DNA of 64,000 nucleotides from Zelonia costaricensis (Eukaryota > Euglenozoa > Kinetoplastea > Trypanosomatida > Trypanosomatidae): positions 46,500-110,499 of the forward strand of contig JASAOO010003542.1 in NCBI GenBank assembly GCA_030849075.1, written 5' to 3'. Numbering within the stretch: the stretch's first letter is position 1; every line of letters starts with the position of its first letter. This document shows positions 39,030 through 48,455 of this stretch, piece by piece. The translations under genes and the position numbers were made by a program. Below the pieces are notes generated by a model. The model saw only the letters and a list, made by a program, of their open reading frames with translations, was not told the DNA's origin and made no database searches.

Positions 39030-42000
39030 TCACGCGGCGGCCTGCTGCAGGCGCTGCTGCATGGCCTCGAAGAGATGCGCCATCTCTGCCACCCCGGCCC
39101 GGGTGCGCTCGTGCTTCTGCAGCTCCCCCAGCAGCTGCATGGCGGCCGTTGCGCCCTGCATCAGGAAGACGCGCCGCACGACCTCGTACAGCTCCGCGCT
39201 CGTGTACGGTGACGCACCCGACGCCGTCGAGGGTGGCGGCTCGCCGTTGTGAGCACTCGACGAGGGCACCTTCCCTCCAGCCGCTTTAACTGAAGCAGGG
39301 CCGCTGTTGGGGCCGGGGGCAGCAGCCGCAATGTTCGCGGCGAGCTCTGCCGGCGGCGGCGGCGTCACGGCTCCGGCCGCGCGCTGTGCGGAGGCTGCTG
39401 TACTTCTGCTGGGCCAGTACACACGCCGCGCGTTCGCCATCGAGCGCACGGTAGGGCTGCAGTAGGCCAGGACGTCGCCGCTGACGTCCGCCGACACGCC
39501 GTACGCCTGCACGACGCCCCATACGAAGTCGAACAGCGGGTACAGCAGGCGCCGCCACACCTCCAGCGCCGTGGTGACGGAGGAGGGTGCACCGCTTGCA
39601 GCATCGGCAGCAGCAGCAGCAGCAGTGCGGGCGAGGTGGGAGGCGCACGTCAGCAGAGCCGACACCTCCCCCGCCGCCGCGACGTCCTCCAGAGCGTGGC
39701 GCAGGGGCTGGGCGCAGCCGTGAAGAAATGCGACAACGCCCATCGTCGCCGCGCGCGGGGCCGCCTGGTCGACGCGCAGCAGCCCGCTCATGCGCAGGGC
39801 ATCTGCAAAGCCGGCGAAGACGGCCGCCGCACCTGCCGGGTGCGTGCGAGCCCCGGTGCCGGCGTCCCCGGCGTGCAGCAGCGCGTGCAGCGCCTCGTGG
39901 AAGGCGATCGTGCCGTGTGCGTAGTGCGACGCGCCGCGGCCGTGGCCAACGTCATCAGCGCCGGGGAAGGCATCGTGGGCGTACGGGTAGTGCAGCTCGA
40001 GCAGCGCACCCTCCAGCAGCACATCCGCAGCCACCTGCTCGCCTGCAGCATCCGCCGACAGCGGGGCCGCCGCGTCGCGTGCCTTGGATGCCGCGTGTGG
40101 GAGGAGCGCGTTGAAGGCGTGCGCCGACCACTGCCGCACCACAGCGGAGCCGGCGGTAGCCCCGTCCAGGCGTCGTGCCACACACCACGTCCACACGCAC
40201 GGCACCCGCACCGCGCCCACCCACGCGGCACCCGCCGCCCCGCTGCTGCCCAACACCACGAGGGCCGTGTCCGCCAGGTCCGCCACTGCCGTGGCGCTGA
40301 CGAGGCGCAGGCGGCTTGACGGGTGCGTGAAGGAGGTCGGCAGCGCATCGGCCAGCTGGCCGGAGGCCGGGTGCACGGGCAGGGGCAGCAGCGGCGCCGA
40401 TGCCGCGCCACCTGGCACCATCAGCAGCGACAAGAAGAACAGCCGCACCGGCCCGCGCTGCGCGGCGTGGACAAACCGTCCGCCGCCGACAGTGCCGTCC
40501 AGCATGGAGCCGCCGCTTGCAGCGGCTGCGTGGTCTGGCGCAGCGACGGTCCCCATGCTCGTGTACCGACACAGCAGGAGGAACCCGGGGTGCCCACCGC
40601 AGTCGAGGTACACGGCGTCGTGCAGCGCGTAGGCGGCCTCGAGTTGCACGGCCGCAGTGAGCAGAAGAGCACCGCTGTGGGCTCCGCCGCTGCAGGGCAC
40701 CGAGGCGAGGTACAGCGCGTTGCCGGCTCGCAGCAGCCACACACGGCGATTCGCCGACGTGGCGACGGTGGCGGCGGAGGTGCGGTGCCGGCGATGACGG
40801 TGCGGGCGGGGCTCTCCGTCGGCCAATTGGGCCAGCGGGCCGGCCACCAGCGCGCCGCCGCTCTGCCGCGACAAGGCGCCCGCGAGCCGCGGGGAGTGGC
40901 GCCACCGATCTGCGAAGCGCCACGGCGGGGCGACCAGGAGAGCGTCGGCCACCGCAGCACCAGCCGCGACGGGAGTAGCGGCACTACGGCCGTCGGACAG
41001 CGCCGCGGGGGTGTCCGACGGCGCAAACGAAAGGCGCCCGCCGGTGCAGCACGTGTACAGCACAGGCGCAGCGGCCCCCTCTGCCACGCACCCGCCTGCA
41101 GGCAACGCGACAGGCTCGAAGACGAGGACGTGGCCGTCATTCGTGTGCAGCACCACCTCCGTGCCACTCGTCTCATCCACCGTCGGGCGGCACCACGCGC
41201 CTGTCGCACGACAGCGCAGCAAGGCGCCGAGTGTGGTGGAGCAGGCAGAGACGCCACAGAGACCGAGATGGAGCACCAGCGGCTGCAGGAGCGCCGCGTG
41301 CCGCGCTGCAGGCCCATCGCCATCACTGTCGAGGCGTAGATACCCGCCATGCAGCAGCAGCGTGGCCTGCTTATCCGCTCCCTTCGCGGATGCGACGCTG
41401 GGGTCTACGTCATCACTCTCCGTGTCCTGCACAAAGACGTCCCCTAGCACCAGCGCCGCGTCGCCGTACGGGGTGAGCGCGACACGCTGCACGCTCTCGC
41501 TGAGGGGGTGGAGGCTGCTGCGATAGGCAAGCACGTGCCTCGTCTTGCGCAGCACGACAGCGGGACGCAGCAGCAGCAGCGCACGGCGGCTGCGCTGGGG
41601 GAATCGAAGCACCAGTGCGATGGTTGGTAGACAGCGCGCCACACGCGTCAGCTCCGAGTCTGCGGCTGTGTCAGATGTGGGTGCTGCAGCGGTCTGCGAG
41701 GGTGCTGCGGCGCTTGTCACAGGAGACGCTGCCGAGCCGACGCCGTCGCCGAGTCGCGGCTGGCCCGGCCGCTTCGACTGCGCCGCGACCTCGGACGCCA
41801 TCGGCGCCGCGCGGATGCCGGCACTGCACGCACACACATCCGCGGCGACCACGACGGTCGGCGACAGTGGCAGGGCGACGAGGCCGCCGTGCAGCGCGCA
41901 GAGGTCGGCAACGTTGCGGCACTGGAGACGGCAAAAGAGCGGCTTGGCGGGTGTCGCCTTGACCCCGCGGCACTCGGCCAGGCGGGCCGCGAACGTGCCG

Positions 42001-42221
42001 GCCGCGGCGCCGGGTGCCACCTGCACCGCGATCTCCAGCATGCACGTCACCGCCACAGAGAGCCAGGCCGGGGCAGCGGCGGAGTGGGGAGATGCAGCGG
42101 GCTGCTCTGGCGTTGATGCGGACGGGCACCCACTGCACGTGCTGGCGGCCGCGCAGCACACGAGGGTCGCCGCCCTCATGGAGGCGTCGCAGGGACTCCC
42201 CGCCACCGCCACCGTCTCCAT
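39030..42221 (-). CDS. Large conserved-looking protein of unknown function
   Basis: A 1063-residue protein beginning METVAVAGSPCDASMRAATL. It is Ala-rich (typical of GC-rich coding). The first 700 residues read as repeated short hydrophobic strands with Gly/Asp turns (for example VVLHTNDGHVLVFEPVAL and RRVWLLRAGNALYLASVPC), which would suit a beta-propeller. The last 350 residues are helical, ending in YEVVRRVFLMQGATAAMQLL and a charged terminal helix. Propeller plus helical tail is an architecture of nucleoporins and vesicle-coat proteins, but no specific match was recognised, so that is only a shape inference. The start at 42221 is favoured over any upstream reading because a CT tract and CAG end nine bases before it. 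Confidence 0.82.
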   Translation of the reverse strand: METVAVAGSPCDASMRAATLVCCAAASTCSGCPSASTPEQPAASPHSAAAPAWLSVAVTCMLEIAVQVAPGAAAGTFAARLAECRGVKATPAKPLFCRLQCRNVADLCALHGGLVALPLSPTVVVAADVCACSAGIRAAPMASEVAAQSKRPGQPRLGDGVGSAASPVTSAAAPSQTAAAPTSDTAADSELTRVARCLPTIALVLRFPQRSRRALLLLRPAVVLRKTRHVLAYRSSLHPLSESVQRVALTPYGDAALVLGDVFVQDTESDDVDPSVASAKGADKQATLLLHGGYLRLDSDGDGPAARHAALLQPLVLHLGLCGVSACSTTLGALLRCRATGAWCRPTVDETSGTEVVLHTNDGHVLVFEPVALPAGGCVAEGAAAPVLYTCCTGGRLSFAPSDTPAALSDGRSAATPVAAGAAVADALLVAPPWRFADRWRHSPRLAGALSRQSGGALVAGPLAQLADGEPRPHRHRRHRTSAATVATSANRRVWLLRAGNALYLASVPCSGGAHSGALLLTAAVQLEAAYALHDAVYLDCGGHPGFLLLCRYTSMGTVAAPDHAAAASGGSMLDGTVGGGRFVHAAQRGPVRLFFLSLLMVPGGAASAPLLPLPVHPASGQLADALPTSFTHPSSRLRLVSATAVADLADTALVVLGSSGAAGAAWVGAVRVPCVWTWCVARRLDGATAGSAVVRQWSAHAFNALLPHAASKARDAAAPLSADAAGEQVAADVLLEGALLELHYPYAHDAFPGADDVGHGRGASHYAHGTIAFHEALHALLHAGDAGTGARTHPAGAAAVFAGFADALRMSGLLRVDQAAPRAATMGVVAFLHGCAQPLRHALEDVAAAGEVSALLTCASHLARTAAAAAADAASGAPSSVTTALEVWRRLLYPLFDFVWGVVQAYGVSADVSGDVLAYCSPTVRSMANARRVYWPSRSTAASAQRAAGAVTPPPPAELAANIAAAAPGPNSGPASVKAAGGKVPSSSAHNGEPPPSTASGASPYTSAELYEVVRRVFLMQGATAAMQLLGELQKHERTRAGVAEMAHLFEAMQQRLQQAAA

Positions 42222-42230
42222 CGCCCGAGT

Positions 42231-42264
42231 CTGGGTGGCGGAGAGGGGGGAGGGGGGGTGGAGG
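42231..42264 (-). promoter_or_regulatory. Predicted trans-splice acceptor, 1063-residue gene
   Basis: On the transcribed strand about 30 bases of C/U (plus 42234-42264, nearly all G) end in CACCCAG, with its G at 42231, nine bases before ATG 42221. Confidence 0.6.
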
Positions 42265-43133
42265 CAGAGCGGTCGCGGAGTGCGCCGGGGGCCGTGGGGA
42301 GGGAGGGGGAGGAGGGTGGAGATGCGCGGCACCGCGATCTAGCGACGACAAGAATCGGACGGACGTCCGCTGAGTCTCCCGACGACGGTGGTGCGGCCCG
42401 TGGATCTAAGATGGAGCGGAAAGCAGGGGGAATACAAGCACTCAGCAGAAAGAAGAAGAGAGTTGTGTGTCTATGCAACGTAGCGAGTGTGTGCGTCGGT
42501 GTAGAGCTGATGCTCTTCTATCTTGATGTGCGTCCTTGCGAACGGCGAGGTGTAGCGTGAGGTTTGCTGTGGGGTAGTGTGTATGTGTGTGTCTATGTGT
42601 GGGCCTCTACGCAAGGTGGCGCTCTCAGCCTCCCTCTCCGTTCACAGCGGGGGTCGTGACGCTGGAAGCGAGGCGTGCGGCTACGGCGCTGTGCGTTGTG
42701 TGCCACTTCGAAGCCGTCGCCAAAGGTGGGCCTTCTGTCGGTGCACCCCCACACACGCGTGTAACGCAAGTCCGGCGCCAGTTGGGCGGCGCGCAGAGTG
42801 GACGGAAGACGTCGCAGGCACACGGGAGAAGTGAGAGCCGAGAGCATTGAGAAGACTTCCCAGCGAGGGCATCGGCTGGTAGCTCAGATAGAGCGGCGGT
42901 CCCAGGCGGAGAAAGCGACCATCACACCCGAGCGATGCAGTCGCATGCCACTCTTGCGGCGGAGCGTTGCGGGCTTGCACTCGAGTGACGCGGCGCGCGG
43001 CGGGGAAGGGGCTCAGCGGGCGGGGGGAGGGGGGGGCACACGAAGGAGCCTCGCTGGCAGCATCCGAAGACTCCATCGACGAGACTCGACCAGGCGCGTT
43101 GGCAAACTGTACTGTCGTGTTTGTGTTTGTGTC

Positions 43134-43153
43134 TGTGTGTGTGTGTGTGTGTG
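43134..43153. repeat. (GT)n microsatellite
   Basis: Ten GT units preceded by imperfect GT-rich sequence. Confidence 0.9.
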
Positions 43154-43584
43154 GGCGGGTGCCGACGTGCTTCTATAACAGAAGAGCACACGCGCCCAGC
43201 AGAAAGAAGGAGCGCGTTGCGGCCGGGCACACACGGGGGGTACACGCACGCGCACCGTGCACGAACAAGGGAAACACAAAGACGCCCGCGTCGGGGAGAG
43301 AAGGAGAGGGGGGTGGGGGCGTGGATCAGGGCCAAGGGGAAGGGATTGCTTGTCTACTTTGGAGGCGAGGTGAGGCCACCGGGGGAAGGAGGGAGACGGA
43401 GTGAAGGGGAGACGACGAAGACGAGGCCGCTTTCTCTTCTTCGCACGTACGGCCGCACACGCAGAGGCGGGCGTGGCAGAGCCTACCCACCGTCGCCGTG
43501 TACGTCTTGTCCACACGCACGAGCACAATCGGAACAGCTCTCGGTCAACCCCACCCTCGCGTCCGCGCTCGTCACCGCCTCGTC

Positions 43585-45342
43585 TTACTTGCCCACCGCT
43601 CGAAGAATCACGTTGGGGTCGTACTCCTGCATGTCCATGGTGAGCTGGCCCACATCGCGCAGCCACGCCCGCACGCGGGTGAGTCGAGCCGTGTCGAGGA
43701 CCCACGCATCGAGCGGGAGCCGCCGCTTGCCGGCAAACGCCTCGCTGGCGAACGGCTCGCGCTCCGTGCTGGGTGACATAAGCTCCGTCATGTCCCGCAC
43801 GCCCCACTTCATCGCCATGTACGAGAACTGCACTCCCGCGTAGAACGACTTGCGGCACTGCCGCTGCAGAGCACGGCCCTGCGGGGACAGGGAGGGGCCG
43901 GCGGCAGCAGCGCCCTTCCGCCCCCGCCCGAGGCCGATCGGCTGGCCCTCCTCGTCGAAGCGTTCTTCCTCGTCGTCGCCACCCTGCCCCGCGTTCAGCG
44001 CCTTGCTGACGCAGTCCATGTCGAAGGAGATGACCTTTCCCGTCAGCTCGATCGGGAGGTCCTCGGTGAACCCAAGCAGGTGGGCGCGCCAGCGGTAGTC
44101 GGTGTCGTCGTACAGGATGGGATAGAAGTTCTCGTCGAAGAAGCCGACCGTCAGGACGGCCAGGCGGGAGACGAAGACGCTCGTGTAGTCGCCGCGGCGG
44201 TTACTGAAGAAGAGGGAGACGTGGCCCAGCATCTCCTCGCGGCGCTTCGCCTGGGACATGGTTCGCACTCGGTCTGGAAGGAGGGCCGAGGTGACGAGGA
44301 CGGGCTTGTCGCTCGCGCTGCGCTGCTGCGGCAATGGCCCATCCGCCCGCAGCGGCGCGCGCAGGCCGTCGGGCTGCCGCACCAGCGGCGTGTACTCGTT
44401 CGGCTCCATCGCGACCTCGCGCTCGAGTGCCGCACCCTTCTGCTCGTCCGCGGACGTCTTCGTGTACGCCGACCGCAGTGCCGTGGAGAGCGAGTTGGAG
44501 AGGTAGCGGACGTCGTTGTGCAGTATGTGGATGAAGGGCACCTCGCGGAAGGGGTGCCGCAGCGCCTCGCGCAGGCCGGCGTTGACGGCGCCGGCGAACC
44601 CGATGCCCTCGGGGAACTGCTGCACGGTCAGGCGCGTCGTGAAGGCGAACACGCGCCGCAGCAGCTGGAAGAACGGGGTCACCTCGGGGGTGTCGCCGTT
44701 CTGGGCGAGAAAGAGGTAGCGGTACGGCACGGTCAAGTTGCACAGTAGCGCCTTCAGGTCCTGCGTCTCCTCTAGCGTGACGGAGATGAGGAAGGGCGCG
44801 TAGGTGGGCGCTGTGAGGTCGTCCCGCGCAGCCTCCACCCCGGTCGCCGGGTCCACGGCAAGCAGGCGAGAGATGCAGCCGGCGAACTCGACAAACCCGA
44901 TACGGCGCTCCCCAGGGCGGGTGGGCACGACGTCGAGGGCGTCCACCTGCGCCACCTCGGCGCCGTAGCGCTGCTGCAGCTGCTGCGAGTCCGGCTGCAC
45001 CGGCGTTGGTGCAGCGGAGATCACCGCTGCCGTCGGTGACGATGTCGACGCCGTCACTACCGCCGTGGGAGCGGGCGGTCTCGTCGTCGTGGGGGAGGGA
45101 AGCGGGAGGGCTGTGGGCGTGGGCGTGGGTGAGGGCGTGGGCTGCACTGGTGGCTCGGTGGGCGCCGGCGTGTTGGTAGGGACGACGCTGGAGGGTTCAT
45201 TGGGGTCGCTCGGGCCGCTGCCGGGAAGGATCAAGAAGACGAGGCACACCACCACGCAGGCGCCGATGAGCAGCAGAGTGCGGCGGCGGCGCTTCGGGGT
45301 CACGCGCAGGGCCCGCCGGCCACGGTGCAAGCGGCTGTACAT
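43585..45342 (-). CDS. Golgi-type glycosyltransferase, GT-A/GT2-like fold
   Basis: A 585-residue type II membrane protein. A basic cytosolic tail (MYSRLHRGRRALRVTPKRRR) precedes one membrane helix at 22-40, then a Pro/Thr/Ser-rich stem to about residue 115. The luminal domain has GT2-like signatures: YLFLAQNGDTPEVTPFFQLL, then GIGFAGAVNAGLREAL (about 247-262), then the acidic region FIHILHNDVRYL with the probable metal/sugar-nucleotide Asp. The acceptor-site motif is VGFFDENFYPILYDDTDYRW near residue 400-415. The last is the hallmark GFFDExFxxxxEDxD block, with DDTD in place of EDTD. The donor and acceptor sugars cannot be read; Leishmania-type surface glycoconjugates are plausible targets. 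A small acidic insert (GGDDEEERFDEEGQ) follows the core. Confidence 0.78.
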   Translation of the reverse strand: MYSRLHRGRRALRVTPKRRRRTLLLIGACVVVCLVFLILPGSGPSDPNEPSSVVPTNTPAPTEPPVQPTPSPTPTPTALPLPSPTTTRPPAPTAVVTASTSSPTAAVISAAPTPVQPDSQQLQQRYGAEVAQVDALDVVPTRPGERRIGFVEFAGCISRLLAVDPATGVEAARDDLTAPTYAPFLISVTLEETQDLKALLCNLTVPYRYLFLAQNGDTPEVTPFFQLLRRVFAFTTRLTVQQFPEGIGFAGAVNAGLREALRHPFREVPFIHILHNDVRYLSNSLSTALRSAYTKTSADEQKGAALEREVAMEPNEYTPLVRQPDGLRAPLRADGPLPQQRSASDKPVLVTSALLPDRVRTMSQAKRREEMLGHVSLFFSNRRGDYTSVFVSRLAVLTVGFFDENFYPILYDDTDYRWRAHLLGFTEDLPIELTGKVISFDMDCVSKALNAGQGGDDEEERFDEEGQPIGLGRGRKGAAAAGPSLSPQGRALQRQCRKSFYAGVQFSYMAMKWGVRDMTELMSPSTEREPFASEAFAGKRRLPLDAWVLDTARLTRVRAWLRDVGQLTMDMQEYDPNVILRAVGK

Positions 45343-46364
45343 GTCTGAGGCTCTACGTCACGTGCAGAGAAGCAAGCAAGAGAGAAGGAGAGGTTTGTAC
45401 ACACAGAAAGGGGCAAGGGTGCGTGTACGTGTATGTGCGTGTGTGTGTGCAGCGCCGGTGGCTGCCCAGGTTGGCGCGCTTTGGCTACCGCCTTTGCTGG
45501 CATGGAAACGGAGGAGAGAGCGAACAAGCAAGTGGTGGCGTAGGGGGGGGGGGAATGTGGTGGTTGGGAAGGAAGGCGGCGCGGTGCCGCACAGCGGGTC
45601 TGGGTCTGAGTCGCCATGCAACGTCTGCGACGACACCTTGCGGTACAGCAGCGAAGCGGCAGCTGTGCAACTGCGCAAGCGTGCATACGCGCTGGGTGAG
45701 AAGCCGCTGTTTACCACGGTGAAATGGTGTGGGCCGCACATTCACCGATGCACGCACACACACACACACACACTTCCGCGCCGCATGACAGTCGAATGTG
45801 AACTGCGAGTGCGCCTCTCGCGTACGCACAGACCAATAAACTGGGGAAACGCAAGGAGCCGCGCTTACGTTACCCTCCGTCTGTCGCTGAGCTTGTGCAC
45901 GTGTTTGTTGAAGGTCGAAGCCTGCTGTATGGGGAAGGTGGTGCGAGGAGACGGAAGTGGGGACGGAGGCAAGTCGAGACCTGCACCTGGCGCACGAGTG
46001 CGTCTGCGGCGACGCAGTCTCCGCAGACGCACCAGCACTTCGCAAATCCCTGCACGCACACACGCGCGCACGCGTGCCACCTCATCAGCATCCTCCCCTT
46101 CCACGTAGCCCCCTTTTCCACTCTTCCACCAGAGATGTCTATGCGCCAGCTCTATTACGCCGCAGCGGAGGAAGACAACGCCGAAACGCCTGCACGGCGC
46201 GACGGCGGCGCACACACGTACACACAGCCACAGACACAGCCGCACACAGACACAGCCACAGACACACGGAGCTTTCACGCCGCTAGCGTAGACAGCAAAG
46301 GTATGCGGCGCGACACGACACCGCACAGGGGGCCGGGGGGAGGGGGGGGGGGCGGACGTCCCCG
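45343..46364. other. Intergenic spacer
   Basis: A 1.0 kb spacer with an AC repeat (45755-45773), AC-rich sequence at 46215-46275, and G runs at 45543-45552 and 46337-46352. No gene was seen. Confidence 0.6.
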
Positions 46365-48455
46365 CTAACGGGAGGAGCGGCTCGACGGGGGTGCCGGCGG
46401 TGCTGCAGCCGCAGCGGACGCCTTCTCCTTCTGCAGACGGTCGTAGAAGAGCTGGTTGACCGGCACCTCGGTGCGCGCCGTGTCGACGAACACGCTCTGC
46501 TGTACCAAGTCCTCCATCTCCTCCACGACAGCGGGGTTCGCGGACTCGTGGGCTACAAAGACGTACAGGGCGTTGCCAGGGTGCACGTAGCTGTAGAGCG
46601 GCACCGACTGCGCGTCCCACTGCTGGGCCGTCACGCCGACTATTCTCAGTCCGCGGCGGCTCGCCAGCAGCGTCGCGGCCACCAACACGTCATCGGCAAA
46701 CTCCACCGTCAGCGACGGCGGCGTCTCCAGCAGGCCAGCCGCCGTGCGCAGCGCCGCCGGCAGCACTACCCCGCTGCAGCCATACCGCACCGCCGCCATC
46801 ACCGCCACGTTCGCCTCCCGCACGTCCACGTCACCGGCGACGGCGGCAACCACGTCGCCGCTCAGCGTCGAGTCCTTCGCGGAGACGAGGCGGCCGCCGG
46901 TTGCCCGCGCCTCGGGCACCCGCGGCGGGGGTGAGACGGACGGCTTGGCCGCCGCATCGTAGTCGCCCGCAGCGGGGGGCGGGGAGATGGGGGACAGCTG
47001 CGCCGCGCCGACATCCACGTCCACGACCTCGTCGGCCTCGCCGTCGCCCCCGGCCTGCTCCGCTCCAGGTGCGGCGGCATCAGCTGCAACGCCCTCCGCC
47101 ACGTGGCGGTACGTCAGGGGCGCCTGCGTGGTGGAGCGGGACCGGTCGCGTGGCACGCCGGCGTAGTCGTCCGGTGAGCCCGGCGAGGCGCCCGTGACGG
47201 CGGCCAGGTCGACCGGCGGCACCGTCGGCGGCCCCTCCGCCTGCAGCTGCGCGCCCTCCGCCCCACCGCCGCCGCCGCTGTAACGACTGCGCGAGGCCGA
47301 AGGGGTGCCGCGAGAGGTCAGTGGCGCCGCCACGGCAGACGCCGACTGCGCGCTGGTGTTGCCCGGCGAGGAAGAGGCGATGGGAATGGGGCTCGCGTCG
47401 ACGCTCATGGCCGGCCGGGACGGCGACGGGGTCGACACGAAGGTTGACCCGCCGTCCACGTCTCCCGGCGCGTCCTGCGGCTGCAGCAGCTCCGTGAAGT
47501 TCATTGGGCTGGGCCGCACGTGCTGCGCCACCTTGAAGACGACGAGGGAGAAGACGGGGAGGAAGAGGGCGACGGGGATGGCGGGGCCGGTGCGCTGCCA
47601 GACCTGCCACACCTCCTGCACGCCGGACCGCACCTGCGCCGCCATCGCCGCCGCAGCCGCGGCCGCGGCCGTGGCCGACTCCGCGTGCTGTCGCTGAAGT
47701 ACCTCCGACAGCACGGGGATGCCGTGGCGCCGGAGCATCCACGCGGCCGGCACCTCCAGCACACCCGGCAGCGAAGCGCGCACGTCGCGCAGCCACCCCG
47801 GCACGGCGGGGTACCCGGCGGGCAGTCCGCCAACCTCCGTCGCTGCGGCACATGACGCGGCACTTCCAGGATAGGCGCCAAGCGCGGGGTCCGCCATTGC
47901 AGCGCCGCCATCGGAGCAGCGCCGCGCAAAGGTGGTGACGAGTCGACAGACGCTGCCGAGCGCACCGCTGCCGGCCGTGGCGAACGCGAAGTAGTACAGG
48001 GGACGTCGCAGGAAGTGTAGGGTGGCGCGGGTGCTGACGACGAAGCGGTTCTCGTAGTAGAGGGAAGCAAAGGTCGAGCTCAGCTCCGACTGCGGCGAGC
48101 GCAGGGCCGAGTCGCCGTAGGTCAGCGAGCCGTACCCGCTCGAGTAGTCCTCGTCGTCGTAGCCGTACGAGTTCGAGGTGGCGCCGCCGTTGGAGTAGTA
48201 GCTCGCGGTGCCGGTGTAGTCCTCCGACACGGCGCGCCGGCCGCTGGCGCGCGAGTTCGACAGGTAGGTGCGGCTGACAGAGCTGTAGTCGAGCGATGAC
48301 GGCGCGTCGTCGGAGAGCTGGCTGGACGGGTCCGCGTCGACGCCGATGTCACCCTCCTCCTCGTCCGAGTAGAGAGTCATGGAGCTCTCCTCCCCGTCGA
48401 GCGGGATGGAGTCGTTGTGCGACGCAGCACCCGAGCTGTCGTTGAGGCTGCTCAT
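46365..48455 (-). CDS. Membrane protein with C-terminal degenerate SpoU (SPOUT) methyltransferase-like domain
   Basis: A 696-residue protein. Residues 1-140 are acidic and Ser/Tyr-rich. Two hydrophobic helices lie at about 152-172 (LYYFAFATAGSGALGSVCRL) and 294-312 (AIPVALFLPVFSLVVFKVA). A Pro/Ser/Ala-rich linker runs to about 530. The last 160 residues follow the order of SpoU/TrmH motifs: motif 1-like REANVAVMAAVRYGCSGVVL, then GLRIVGVTAQQWDAQSVPLY, then a motif 2-like NALYVFVAHESANPAVVEEM, then a motif 3-like region ending VPVNQLFYDRL. Classical motif 1 Asn-x-Gly and motif 2 Gly-x-Glu-Gly are altered, so SAM binding or catalysis may be lost. SpoU enzymes 2'-O-methylate rRNA or tRNA; membrane attachment would be unusual. 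The domain call is by eye. Confidence 0.75.
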   Translation of the reverse strand: MSSLNDSSGAASHNDSIPLDGEESSMTLYSDEEEGDIGVDADPSSQLSDDAPSSLDYSSVSRTYLSNSRASGRRAVSEDYTGTASYYSNGGATSNSYGYDDEDYSSGYGSLTYGDSALRSPQSELSSTFASLYYENRFVVSTRATLHFLRRPLYYFAFATAGSGALGSVCRLVTTFARRCSDGGAAMADPALGAYPGSAASCAAATEVGGLPAGYPAVPGWLRDVRASLPGVLEVPAAWMLRRHGIPVLSEVLQRQHAESATAAAAAAAAMAAQVRSGVQEVWQVWQRTGPAIPVALFLPVFSLVVFKVAQHVRPSPMNFTELLQPQDAPGDVDGGSTFVSTPSPSRPAMSVDASPIPIASSSPGNTSAQSASAVAAPLTSRGTPSASRSRYSGGGGGAEGAQLQAEGPPTVPPVDLAAVTGASPGSPDDYAGVPRDRSRSTTQAPLTYRHVAEGVAADAAAPGAEQAGGDGEADEVVDVDVGAAQLSPISPPPAAGDYDAAAKPSVSPPPRVPEARATGGRLVSAKDSTLSGDVVAAVAGDVDVREANVAVMAAVRYGCSGVVLPAALRTAAGLLETPPSLTVEFADDVLVAATLLASRRGLRIVGVTAQQWDAQSVPLYSYVHPGNALYVFVAHESANPAVVEEMEDLVQQSVFVDTARTEVPVNQLFYDRLQKEKASAAAAAPPAPPSSRSSR

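Larger units (their letters stand above)
42222..43584. other. Intergenic spacer
   Basis: A 1.36 kb spacer with a GT repeat at 43134-43153 and G runs near 43024-43036. A tRNA-like A-box (about 42875-42893) was rejected. No gene was seen. Confidence 0.6.

Noticed and set aside
42869..42905. tRNA-like A-box (GGTAGCTCAGATAGAGC) on the plus strand
   Set aside because: No B-box (GTTCGANTC) or paired acceptor and T stems follow within the next 60 bases.
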